The position numbers were made by a program, and so were the translations under genes. A stretch of DNA of 64,000 bases. Source: Euphorbia lathyris. Its lineage: Eukaryota > Streptophyta > Magnoliopsida > Malpighiales > Euphorbiaceae. The notes under the pieces were generated by a model. The model was not told the DNA's origin. It worked only from the letters and a program-made list of their open reading frames with translations, and made no database searches. Positions 47,137 to 58,437 of this stretch are shown here, in pieces (positions within the stretch are counted from its first letter, which is position 1; every line of letters begins with the position of its first letter). The DNA lies in assembly GCF_963576675.1 (NCBI RefSeq), contig NC_088912.1, forward strand, positions 59,528,895 to 59,592,894, written 5' to 3'.

Positions 47137-48675
47137 TGATAGGGGTCAAAAACCCTATCTTTGGGTACGGTTTTAGGACGGTTTTTAGCGTTATTTCGTG
47201 AATAAGCGAGCAATTCTCGCATTTATATGCTTTTGTGTGAGTTAGTTAGAAATTGGAAATGTTCTATTAACTTTTCGTTGTTTAGGCACGTTTTCTGGTA
47301 ATTTCAGGCAAATATGGCCAAAATAACATGTACGTCAGTTTTCCATTATCTTTTATAGCTAATTGATCCGCCAAAAGTCACACCAAACAGAGTTTTTACT
47401 TAAAATGAGCGATTGGCGGGTCAATTTAGCCTTTGGACTAATGTTGTTTGGAGTTTCGTGCATTTGTAGGAAACGAATTCGGGTGAAAAATGCTTTTTGG
47501 GAAATTCGGCAGATACGCACGAACGTTCTGGGCATTGCCGCATGATGAACTGGCCTTTGTAGCCCAGCCCGTCGAGCTGGCTGTGCCTGCTCGGGCGAGC
47601 TGACCTGCGGGAATCAGTCAAAAGACTGATTCCCGGCCCCACGAAGTCTCGATCGGCCCCACATCTTCCCACCTGCAAAAGGACACGACTTAGGTCAGAA
47701 AGAGGGCCCGAACCGCATCTATAAATAAGAATTTCCAATTGTAAAATAGACATCTTTCATTCTTGTAATTACTTTATCCCTCACCCTTGAAGATTCCTCT
47801 CCACCTCCTCCATCTCCTTCAACCTCCATTGAAGCACCTTTGAAGCTCCGCTCACCGAGGAATATTCAAGGTCCGTCCTTAAGACCTAGGAAGCCGGCTG
47901 CAGAGTAGACAGGTTCCCTGAAAGGGATTTTCGTATCACCTTTTATCTTTCCTTGTTTGTACTCTTTGATACAGTCTATGAATCCTAGGCTAATTGTATC
48001 CCGTGACGATATTCTTCGCCTTTAATAATATCTTAGCTCTTATTTTGTTCTATGATTATTTGTTTAATCTTTGTCTTACATTTTATTCAATTGGTTTAAC
48101 TCATTCAAAAGCCCCAAAATCTAGTAGGCACATATTGTGAGCTGAATCTGACCTAGTCAGAGCCTAGGAGATTGACGACCTCTTAGTTGATTAAGCCCAA
48201 AATTGCTGAGCCTTAGACCTAGTTTCGGCCTTACAAAGGAATCACGCACTAGAGACTTCAGGAGGGTAAGTAGGGTTAATCGCCTTGAATACAAGTGACT
48301 TAGATTAGGTTTTTAATCTATTGACCTAATAATCTATCTTCATTATTATCGTTCATACCATGTTCCTTCGGGTAATTACATTAGTGAAAGATCACTTAGG
48401 AGTAGAATAACTTAATTAGGAGTAGAATAACGTAATTAGAATTAGATAACTTAGCTAGGAGTAGAATAATTCAACTAGGAGTAGATTAACTTAAACAAAA
48501 CCAACTCAAAACCCACATAGCCTAGATAACACCTGAGACCAAGTAGCTCGATAGTTGTAGTAAATAAATCCTGTGGATTCGATACCTGGACTTTCCAGAT
48601 TTTATTACTTGATAACGACGGGGTACACTTATCCCTTAGTGAGCCTTGCGGTACCGAACGCCGCGAGGCGCATCA
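47137..48675 (+). repeat. Athila-2 3' LTR
   Basis: About 1.54 kb, nearly identical to 39752-41315 except for the hairpin region (about 47560-47615), which has lost one hairpin unit. Confidence 0.95.
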
Positions 48676-51600
48676 TTCACCAGAAAGATGAAGAGGCTAT
48701 TTCGCAAGAATGACAAATACAACAAGAAGTCGTTCAAAAAGATTGACAAATATAAAGCTGATTCAAGCGACAGCAGATACAAGAAAGAAAGCTCAAAGCC
48801 CATTACTTGCTTTGAATGTCATCAAACTGGCCATAGCAAATCAAGATGTCCAACCTTAAAGAAGGACAAGAAGAACAGCAGAAAGGCAATGGTGGCTACG
48901 TGGAGCGACAGTGATGAATCATCATCATTAGAAGCTGGTGCCACTGAGTCAGCAAACACCTGCTTCATGGCTGATGAGTTTGCTGAGCCCTGTCCTTCTG
49001 AGCAAGCTGAACCCTCATGTGCATCAGACAATGAGGAACACTCCACTGAGGTTGGCCTAAGGTGTGCTGAGAAGTCAAAGTTATGGTACATTGGCAGCGC
49101 ATGCTTGAGGCATATAACTGGTGATGAAACTCAGTTCATCACACTCGTGCATAAACGTGGAGGAAGCATAAGTTTTGGAGACAATAAAAAGGGTAAGATA
49201 GTAGTTTCAGGAACCGTTGGTGGCAATCCTACTATTGAGTCAGTCTCCCTAGTTAGAAGACTTGAATATAACCTACTGAGCGTAGCTCAGCTGTGTGATA
49301 GCGGTAGGAAAGTTATATTTGATGTCTTTGGATGTAAAATACTCGAGGGCAAAACAAATTAATTGATTTTAACTGCCCATCGTGTTGATAATGTCTTTAT
49401 GCTGAATTTGGAAAAGAAGTTTTCAAAAAATATATGCTTAGTGTCAAAGGAAGAAAATTCCTGGCTATGGTACAGGAGACTTGGTCATGTAAGTATGGAC
49501 CTCCTGGCCAAATTAGCAAGAAAGCAATTAGTTGAGGGACTGCCCAAATTTAAGTTTGAAAAGGATCAATTATGCAATGCTTGTCAGTATGGAAAACAAA
49601 CTAGAAAATCTTTTCAAAGTAAAAACATAGTCTCAACCAAGCGTCCATTAGAGTTACTACACTTGGATCTCTTCGGACCAGTCCAGCTGCTGAGCTTGGG
49701 TGGTAGGAGATTGTCCTTGGTCATTGTAGATGACTTTTCTAGGTACACTTGGGTCATCTTGCTCAGTAGCAAGGATGAAACATTTGAGATGTTTTCAACA
49801 CTGTGTAGAAAACTTGAAAATGATAAAGACCTAAAAATAGCTCACATCCGAAGTGATAATGGTGGAGAATTCAAGAATCAATTGTTTGATGAATTCTGTG
49901 AAGCCAGCGACATTGACCATAACTTTTCTGCTCCTAGAACTCCTCAACAGAATGGGGTAGTTGAAAGGAAGAACAGAACTCTGGTTGAAATGGCCAGGAT
50001 AATGATGAGTGAGAATAAGCTTCCAAAGTACTTTTTGGGAGAAGTTGTTAACACAGCTTGTTATATACTCAATAGGGCTCTAGTCAGACCTATACTGAGG
50101 AAAAACCCTTATGAACTTTGGAAAGGACGAAAACCTAACATATGATATTTTCGTGCCTTTGGTTGTAAATGTTTTATTCTAAATACTAAGAACAACCTTG
50201 CTAAGTTTGATTCAAAAGTTGATGAAGCTATCTTTTTAGGCTACTCAATAAACAACAAAGCATATAGAATTTTTAATAAACGAACTCAGGTTTTAGAAGA
50301 GTCTGTTCATATTGAGTTCGATGAAACTAACCCTGCAGAAAAGGTCAATCGAACGACTGGAGATGATCCCAGCTCAGCACCTGCTGACCTAAGTACAACT
50401 ACTGAGTCACTCCCTCAAGCGTTGACTAAAGGTAAAAACGAAACTCAAATCATTTTCACTGACCAGTCTAAACATGTAGAGATTGTTGAAACACAAACCG
50501 CTGAAGACATTACACTGTCGAGAGAGATCGGAATTCTAAGAGGACATCCTGAAAGCAACATTCTCGATGCTGCTGAGAACAACCTGATGACAAGAAATCA
50601 ACTTAGGAGATACCTCAGCAACATAGCATTCGTCTCAGTTCTTGAACCGGAGAATTTTTCAGAAGCTAAGAACGATGAGTTCTGGATGGGTGCAATGCAA
50701 GAGGAGCTTGACCAATTCAGAAGGAATGAAGTATGGGACTTAGTGCCAAATCCGAAAATCCAAAAGACTATAGGAACAATATGGGTCTTCCGCAACAAGC
50801 TAGATGAACAAGGGAACGTAGTCAAAACAAAGCCAGACTTGTAGCTCAAGGGTACATTCAGCAGGAAGGTATTGACTACGGTGAGACCTTTGCCCCAGTG
50901 GCAAGGCTAGAGGCTATAAGAATATTATGTGCTTATGCTAGTTTTATGAACTTTAAACTGTTTCAAATGGATGTCAAGAGTGCGTTTCTAAATGGAGTTA
51001 TAAATGAGGAGGTATATGTTAATCAGCCTCCAGGGTTTGAGGATCCCAAGTTCCCAAACCACGTTTATAAGCTCAAATTGGCTCTGTATGGTCTGAAGCA
51101 AGCACCATGTGCTTGGTATGAAAGACTAACAAGCTTTCTGCTAACTAGAAATTATGTCAGGGGAAAAGCTGATACAACCTTATTCATAAAGAAAAAGGGT
51201 AAATATACCCTATTGGCACAAATCTATGTTGATGACATCATATTTGGTGCTACTAATGAGTCTATGTGTAAGGAATTTAGTAAGCAGATGCAGAATGAGT
51301 TTGAAATGTCAATGATGGGAGAACTCAACTTCTTCCTTGGTCTTCAAATCAAACAAGGCAAGAATGGCATCTTCATCAGTCAGACTAAGTATGCAAAGGA
51401 GATATTGAAGAAGTATGTAATGGACAACTGTAAGTCAATATCTACCCCAATGGGTACTGATACTGTCCTCTGTGCTGACAAAAATGGTAAGTCAGTAGAT
51501 AGCAAATTGTACCGATGTATGATTGTCTCACTACTCTATCTAATGGCAAGTAGGCCAGATATTCAGTTCTCAGTATGTTACTGTGCAAGATATCAATCTA

Positions 51601-52165
51601 ACCCTAAGGAATCTCATTACATAGCTGTAAAAATAATCCTTAGATATTTGCAAGGCTCAGTAAATGCAAGTCTATGGTATCCCAATACTGATGAGTTCAC
51701 ACTCATTGGATACACTGGCCCTGACTAAGGACGAGACAAGCTGGAACGAAAAGGCACCTCAGGAGGATGTCTTTTTCTTAAGAGCTATCTTGTGTCTTGG
51801 TTCAGCAAGAAGCAGTCGTCAGTAGCCCTGTCAACCACTGAAGCTGAGTACATTGCTGCTGGAAGCTGTGTTGCCCAAGTCCTCTGGATCAAGCAATAGC
51901 TGGATGATTATGGAGTTAAGACGAAAACAATTGAAGTCAAATGTGATAATAAAAGTGCCATTGACTTATTAAAGAATCCAATCCAGCACAGCAGGATGAA
52001 GCATGTCAGCATAAGGCATCACTTCATCAGAGATCATGTAGTCAAGGGTGGGATCAAGCTGACCTATGTCCCAACGGATGAGCAGCTTGTCGATATCTTC
52101 ACAAAGCCACTGGCTCATGAGTAGTTCAGTATACTGAGAGAAGCCATAGGTATGTTCAATCCTTT
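48676..52165 (+). pseudogene. Copia gag end, protease, integrase, RT and RNase H
   Basis: Gag resumes and ends with the zinc knuckle CFECHQTGHSKSRC near 48810-48850. In the protease, the usual DSG active-site triplet reads GSA (WYIGSACLRH near 49085), so it is dead. The integrase (49400-50150) has RLGH, LDLFGP, SDNGGEF and QQNGVVERKN, so D, D and E are present. The RT has YVDDIIFG near 51227-51250. RNase H follows (STTEAEYIAA). Stops lie at 49360, 50143, 51726, 51897 and 52122 and a frameshift near 50840. No working enzyme can be made from this copy. Confidence 0.93.
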
Positions 52166-52498
52166 TCAATAAATTCTAAGTACAAAATGAGCTGAGTGAT
52201 TTTGCATGCTGAGTAAATTTCATATACTGAGTATTCTTGCATGCTGAGTGACCCTCTATGTTGAGTTATAAAACTGTCTTGCATGCTCAGTACTTTAACT
52301 GCTGAGTACGTTCATTGCTGAGTAAAGCAACTTGCATAATTAGGGTTTGCATGCATATTTAAGTAGCAACTAGGATGACGTAAGTGTCGTCATTAGTAAA
52401 CCATGCGCCATAATATGTCATTAATATCAGACTTAAATGACGCTGAGTGGTTCGAATTCCCACCATTTCATTGACCTATCAAATCACTCCTCTTCGGC
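52166..52498 (+). other. Copia spacer with GCTGAGT repeats
   Basis: Between pol and the accessory ORF. About eight copies of (T)GCTGAGT(A/G) or a close variant lie at 52186-52330. No ORF. Confidence 0.75.
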
Positions 52499-52506
52499 TA
52501 TAAATA
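52499..52506 (+). promoter_or_regulatory. TATA box upstream of the Copia accessory ORF
   Basis: TATAAATA about 108-115 bp before the ATG at 52614, followed by a CT-rich leader (CACTCGATTCTCTCTC) and the start context ACACCATGT. This is the layout of a plant polymerase II core promoter inside the retroelement. Confidence 0.65.
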
Positions 52507-52613
52507 GTGAAAGTTTTTCACTGTTTACCCTCTACGCTTGATAATTCACACTAATCACTCGATTCTCTCTCAAACTTCTCCTCCTGCATTTTCTCAAGAA
52601 CACTAAGAACACC

Positions 52614-55315
52614 ATGTCTGGAGAACTTCCTTTAAACTCTTCTAGCCACACCGAATCCTATGAAGATAGGAATTCAAATATAAATCCCTCCTCTCCTGAG
52701 GAAAATCAAGAGTACAGTAGCTCTTCTTCTAAATCCCAGCAACCTATTCATGGTCAGCACGACTAGATTATGACTGAGGTCAGCATCTTAGGACAAAATC
52801 CTCATGCTGAGTCCTCTATACACTCGAAGAAGAAGAAGAAAAAAAACAAAGTGCTTAGGGAAAGGACCTTTACTGTTGCTTATAACCATATTGACAACCC
52901 CAAGATCGACATCTTGAGGTGGTTCTCGAAAGACTTCGTTGAGACGGAGCAACCCTTTTATCAGTGGATTGCTGACAATGGTTGGGTAAAATTGTTCTCC
53001 TTACCCGGACTGACCTATCCGAGGCTCGTCACTGAGTTCTACCAGAACTTGATGGTTGCCGATGACGATATGGATTATATGGTGACCACAGTAAAAGGCA
53101 CCAAGATCATCATCACCCCAACATACCTTGCCACACTGTTGGATCTAAAGAAAAAAGGAACAAAGATGAGGAGAGTGAATAATGTAAAGTACATCAAGTA
53201 TGACGCCGAATACTGCAAGCCAACAGGCTTCGTAGGAGAAGTTTCAACCCCTTCCCTTCCTCAGCCTCAACGCCAGGCTCACTACATGTTGACTAACTTC
53301 CTCTTTCCCAAAATCAACTCCACCACGTCAGCATCGAACTTCGAGCAGTGCTTCATATGGCACATGTTGGAGAACAAGCCACTGAATATGCCCATGTTTT
53401 TAATTGGGGCATTTCAGAGAAGTACTGGGATACTCATGATGGGATCCCTTATCACTACCATTCTCAAGGACCATCAGGTCAGCTTTGCCAAGGAGGCCAG
53501 TCAGACGGGGACTGAAATCACTGCAGTGATTTTGAACGGCCTCAAGCACAATATGCCACTGGTGCCTAAAACTAAGAAGTGCAAGGCTACCCAAGATGCT
53601 GAGACCAACCAGTCCAGGAAGGGTACTAAACGAAAGGCTGCTGAGTCTACAACATCAGTAGCCAAGTCTCCCAAGTTAGTGGGTAAGAAGCTCATGGTCT
53701 CCTTAACTCAGCCCAAAACAAATCCTACTGAGCTGCCGCAAAAGAGGTCAGCCCTTGACAATGCTGATGATGAAGTGGATGAGCAACCACTAAGATAGAG
53801 GACCATCTTTAAGGTCAGAATTCAGGAACCAACACCCCTGGATTTTGCTGTCCCTAAGGATGCCTTCTTCCTCCAGGCTCGAGGAGTTCCTGCCTTTGCT
53901 GATCAATAGCAAAACCAAGCTGCCTCCTCTGTTCCCTCCACCATTGAACAAATCGAAAATCCAATCACTACTGAGGAGAAAATTGAAGATGAGGGAATAC
54001 GAGCTACTGAGCAGGAAGACTCAGTTGCTGGAGCACATGCTGATGTCCAAGGAGTTCAGACTCCTGAGAAGGAAGCTGAGGCAGTTGTTAAGGAGCAAAC
54101 TAAAATGCCTGAACATACTCAGCTGGAGTCCTCCCTTCCTGCCACTGAACCAATCCCTGCTGTCCTCTCAAAGAAATCCAAACATCACCAGGGAAGCAAA
54201 GAAAAGAGGTACAAACGGAAGTCTCAAAAGCCTACTGTCTTCGACATGCTTGATGACTCTCCTCCTCGCGACACTGTTGTTGACCTCACGAATCTGGACT
54301 TTAATTTTTGCACAAGTCCACCTCAACTGCCTCAACAACAAGTGACAGAAAAACAAGCCTCTATTTCTGGCACTCAGGAACATGCCAATTCTGAACCCAA
54401 CTTGGGCCATCCATCTACCGACACCGCTGCTCCAAAAGATACCACTACTGAGCAAGTGATCCATGCTTCTGCTGCTCAACTCATCGATTCTTCCTGCTCA
54501 AGACAACCTTGAGCAAATACAACGCCAAATATCTGCTCAGCTCCAGGTTGACACTGAGCAAGTGACTACTACTGTTGATCAATCCACTTCCAACACTGAG
54601 CAGTTAGTAAATGAGTCAGCTATCGCTGACGGTACAAATGTTGACAATGTTGCTCCCGCTGATCAAGCACTTGACTCTGAACAAGCGCGCATTGAGAACA
54701 CAATTCATGTCCAGCAACCTGCTCCTCAAACTCCACTATCTGCTACGGACAAGGATCAGTCCCCCGAGACTTCTTTGGGTGCTGATGAAATGGATCCCTT
54801 GAGATTCTTGAATGCTACTGAATCAGGGAGAAGAATCCTTTTTTCAGCATCTGCCCTCATCAATGATATAAACGTCTCGAGCCAGTACTATCGAACCTTC
54901 ATCTGCTGAGCCAACTTCACTGACAAACGTCACGCACCTTCTGACCGAACTCAAAGGTCTTAAGGAGCTGATGAATGTACTGACTGCTCTGGTCTCTCAG
55001 CAGCCCTCGAAGGACTTCATAGAAAGAAGGGCTGACCTCCATCTGCATATGGTCCATCACATGGATTCCATTGAAGGAAAAATCAATGCCATTGCAGATA
55101 TGAACTCAACGGTCGCCACTTCTGCTGAAACTACTCAGCAATTTCAGCAGATGAACACTAAGCTCATAAAAGCCCATGAATCTATCTCCTCTTCCTCTCA
55201 GTGCACCATTGAGCAAGTTGCTGAGGCTGTGCGACTACTAAGTCTAACTCGGGAGGAGATGGACACTGAACACGCCAAGACTACTGACATATTTAACTAT
55301 GCCAAAGCAACTTAG
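52614..55315 (+). pseudogene. Copia (SIRE-type) accessory ORF downstream of pol
   Basis: Starts MSGELPLNSSSHTESYED; an in-frame TAG at 52765 is followed by the same frame from 52770 to 53798. The globular part (about 52860-53440) has FYQWIADNGWVKLF, TEFYQNLMV, TPTYLATLLDL and FIWHMLENKPL, the same order of motifs as the Athila accessory proteins. A basic KRKAAE segment, then a long Ser/Thr/Gln-rich tail and a coiled-coil-like end (54970-55315) follow. Stops at 53796 and 53908 and frame changes near 54480 and 54900 break it. SIRE elements are known for an extra, sometimes envelope-like, ORF here; no clear signal peptide or membrane helix is seen, so an envelope role is not supported by this copy. 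Confidence 0.75.
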
Positions 55316-55792
55316 GAGCATGTCAATATAAGAACTTATCTTCATACACTTTGTCTATATTTATTTGCTCAAGTATTATCTGCTATGTTGAACTCTTATT
55401 GACCATTCTCAAATGTCTACATTCTTAAAAATCATTGAACAAATTAATTAAACTTATGAACATAAAATTTATACAAGTATTGGCCACTGAGTAACACTAC
55501 TCATCATCCACTGTCTTACTCAGTACAACTTCACTCTATAAATTGAACTTCACTTTCTAACTTAACAAGTATCATACTGAGTAAAGAGAAATGTTCTAAG
55601 TGTTGACCCACTTCTGACTCTGACCTTAGACTTACTTAATTAAACCTTGAAATGTTTAAAGTAAAGCTAAGTCAGTGATTCAACCCTTATAGGAGAGAAT
55701 TTTCAGAAGTTAAGAAATGGTCAACTATTATGGGGGAGATCAACACTGAGTTCCTAATTGAATATTTTTGCCAACATCAAAATGGGGGAGTT
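55316..55792 (+). other. Copia 3' noncoding region with polypurine tract
   Basis: Noncoding, again with frequent CTGAGT motifs. The polypurine tract AATGGGGGAG ends at 55790, directly before the 3' LTR. Confidence 0.8.
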
Positions 55793-58205
55793 TGTTGAAA
55801 CACCTTTCCACATGATTTTGATTTGACAAAATTATTTAAAGTATATTTAAATTCCCATGATAAAATATTCCAACACATTAAATTTAAATGCTTTGTTTTA
55901 TTAATACTAATGTGTTTGTTCAAAGTTGAGTTAATTGATTTATAAGAATTAAAATACATTAAAAGATCAAGGCCCAAAAGCCCACAAGAGAAGGTCAAAT
56001 CCCATTCAACATTCACAAGCCTTGCGGCCCAACACAACAAAGCTCAACCCAACGGAAGGAAGAATCGAGAAGAAATACTCAATTGCTTCATGCCGAAGCT
56101 GCTGAGTCAAGCAGACAAGGAAGTCAGGTCAGCAGCTGACCTGAACAACTTGGAGATAAAGTCTTTCCACTTAAGGAAATATTCAGACGAAGCAGAAAGT
56201 TGTCTGGAAGACTTTTCCATAAATGTGGAGACACTCTGATGAGCCTGAGCAAAAGCAACTAATCCCTGATGAAGACAGAAGATGCAACGTTCTTATTGGC
56301 CGAAGACGCTGAGTACTGACCGAGCGAAAGCAACAGGAAGCCGTTTCCCTCCAACAGTTATTTCGAAATTCGAAATGACTGAGGTCTCAGCTGTCACTAT
56401 AAATAGGCCTTTCAAATGCTTCATTCGATGCAGATCTTCACCAAGTCGAAACACTGACCAAATAGCAACTCGAAGTTCTATCTTGAAAAGCAAAGTAATT
56501 CTTACACCAATTCTTATTTTTATGTAAAAGTCTAGAGTGATTTATTCATCTAAAGTGTTCTTCAATCTGTTAGAACAAACACTTTATCATTTCTAGAGAT
56601 TAGAAAGGAGAACCTGAGTTGCTCGGTTATATCACCCAGCAGTAGATATAGTATTGAGTAGAAGAATGGAGGAAGGTACTCTTGTATACTCAGTAGCTAT
56701 TGTAAAAGGTTTGTGCTCTACCTGAAAGAGCTCAGTAGTGGATTCAAAAAGCTCGGAAGGATTCCGGGGACTGGACGTAGGCAAGGAGGCCGAACCAGGA
56801 TAAGTCTGCTGAGTAATATCTTTCTAAACCCTTACTCCTTTATATATTGCTTGCTGTGTATTGCCTAGTAAAACATTAAAAAGAACATAAGCTGAGTTGA
56901 GTGATCTGAGAGCTGAGTTCAGGAATAGACTTAAGTGTTATCTCCTGACTCACGACATAAGCAATTTTAGTCAGCAGTTAACTAAGGCTCTGTTCTTTAT
57001 TACTGAAAAAAACTGAACTGAACTGAACTGAACTGAATGCTACTGAACTGAACTGAACTGAACTGAATGATACTGAACACTGAACTGAACTGAATTTAAC
57101 TGAATGCTACTGAACTTAACTGAATGATACCGAACTTAACCGAATTTAATCGAACGTAACAATAATGATGATATTAGACTTTAAAATAATTTAATGATAA
57201 TACGGACATTAATAAGCTTATAATAATAATAATAATAATAATATTTCTACCAAAAAAAATAATATCAATAATAAATAAACATATTATTAAAGATTAAACT
57301 AAATTAAATATCAAATAAAATCTAGGCTCGATAAAATCCTATGACATTAAATAAAAATGAGTCTAATTTAAATTAAAAATATAAATTACATACAAACACA
57401 AATTTATATATAATTTAAAGCCTATGAAATTAAATACAAATTTTTATATGAATACACACTCTTAACTTTTTATTACAATTAAGTATTAAGGTACAAAAAT
57501 ACCTTTAACGTTTTGGGTCCGGGGTTATTTTACTCTTAACGTCTAAATATGAATTTTCATATGAATACAAAATCTTGACTCAATTTATCAATGTTAAGGG
57601 TAAAATTGCTATTGGCTTCTAATATTAGGGATAAAATTGCACTATTTGAGATATTAAGGTAGTTGAGCCAGTTAATTTTTTAGAGCATTGTAATGTAAAC
57701 GTATTAATATAATATTTATTTACTTTTCGCAAAATTTGCAAATAAGTTGCACCAAATAATTATAATTATAATAAATAATGATAATATATATAATGACAAA
57801 GCATAAATTATATATAAATATAATTATAATGAAAATAGATAAATTAATATATAATAAATTATAATAATTATAATAAATGGCTGAAATTATAAATAAATAA
57901 TGATAATAATAATAAATTATATATAAATAATAATAATATATAATAATTATAATAAATAATGATAAATTATTGAATACTGAAACTGAATACTGAAACTGAA
58001 TACTGAACTGAACTGAACTGATTGTTACTGAAATTAAGTAATAAAGAACATGGCCTAAGCTTGCCTCTAATCTTACTCAACATCGCTGTGCTAAAAGATT
58101 TAGTAAAAGTCTTTGTTAAAAATATAAGTCAGCCTTACGTGAAAATTTTAAATAGTTCCTAACCCCCCCTTGGAACTAACTTTGTCACGTTACACGGGAC
58201 CAATA
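55793..58205 (+). repeat. Copia 3' LTR, split by a PIF/Harbinger-like element
   Basis: Parts 55793-56985 and 58059-58205, about 1.33 kb net, matching the 5' LTR. Last bases ACCAATA against ACCAACA in the 5' LTR. Confidence 0.93.
56986..58055. mobile_element. PIF/Harbinger-like non-autonomous element
   Basis: Ends GGCTCTGTTC...GAACATGGCC are imperfect inverted repeats extending to TTTATTACT. The element is flanked by TAA on both sides (56983-56985 and 58056-58058). The uninterrupted site is present in the Copia 5' LTR (GACTAAGCTTGCC near 38730). The size of the duplication and the GGxxCTGTTC end fit Tourist-like PIF/Harbinger elements. CTGAA/AACTG subterminal repeats occur at 57008-57130 and 57970-58030; the centre is AT-rich and noncoding. 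Confidence 0.78.
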
Positions 58206-58284
58206 TCCATAGTCATAGCGCAATCATCGTGATATACATTTCGTCGTTAAAAAGAACACTACTAGGTGACACGCATCAAGTTTT

Positions 58285-58303
58285 TGGCGCCGTTGCCGAG
58301 GAT
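58285..58303 (+). promoter_or_regulatory. Athila-3 primer-binding site
   Basis: TGGCGCCGTTGCCGAGGAT, one base different from the tRNA-Asp site in Athila-1 and Athila-2. Confidence 0.9.
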
Positions 58304-58437
58304 TTATAACATCTTGCAATATTAGACAAAAACGTTTTATTGTTAGTTTAAGCATTCTTTTTGTATAAATTGTTTATATATACTTTTACTAACATCATTC
58401 TTTTCTTGTTGATATTATATTTTATTTCACTTATTTT

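Larger units (their letters stand above)
39752..48675 (+). mobile_element. Athila-2: non-autonomous Athila with gag and accessory gene, no pol
   Basis: An 8.9-kb element with LTRs at 39752-41315 and 47137-48675. The TSD is TTCAT on the left (39747-39751) and TTCAC on the right (48676-48680); the right copy keeps the Copia frame, so the left has mutated. The primer site matches tRNA-Asp. Inside are a gag remnant and an accessory ORF, but protease, RT and integrase are all missing. It would need enzymes from another Athila. Confidence 0.93.
26432..58205 (+). mobile_element. SIRE-like Copia LTR retrotransposon with three nested insertions
   Basis: Both LTRs start TGTTGAAAC; the 5' LTR ends ACCAACA and the 3' LTR ACCAATA. 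Order inside is primer site, gag, protease, integrase, reverse transcriptase, RNase H, then an extra ORF, then a purine-rich tract. Integrase before RT marks Copia; the late extra ORF and TGGTATC primer site fit the SIRE lineage. Nested inside are Athila-1 (in the 5' LTR), Athila-2 (in gag) and a PIF/Harbinger-like element (in the 3' LTR). Net LTR lengths agree at about 1.33 kb. The 5-bp flanks (ATAGT left, TCCAT right) do not match, so the outer ends may not come from a single insertion. Confidence 0.85.

Noticed and set aside
52614..55315. Copia accessory ORF as a viral-type envelope gene
   Set aside because: No signal peptide, membrane helix or cleavage site is visible in this copy.
26427..58213. 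ATAGT on the left and again at 58209-58213 as a TSD of the Copia element
   Set aside because: The right ATAGT is three bases beyond the LTR end and matches expected Athila LTR sequence, so it is probably coincidence.
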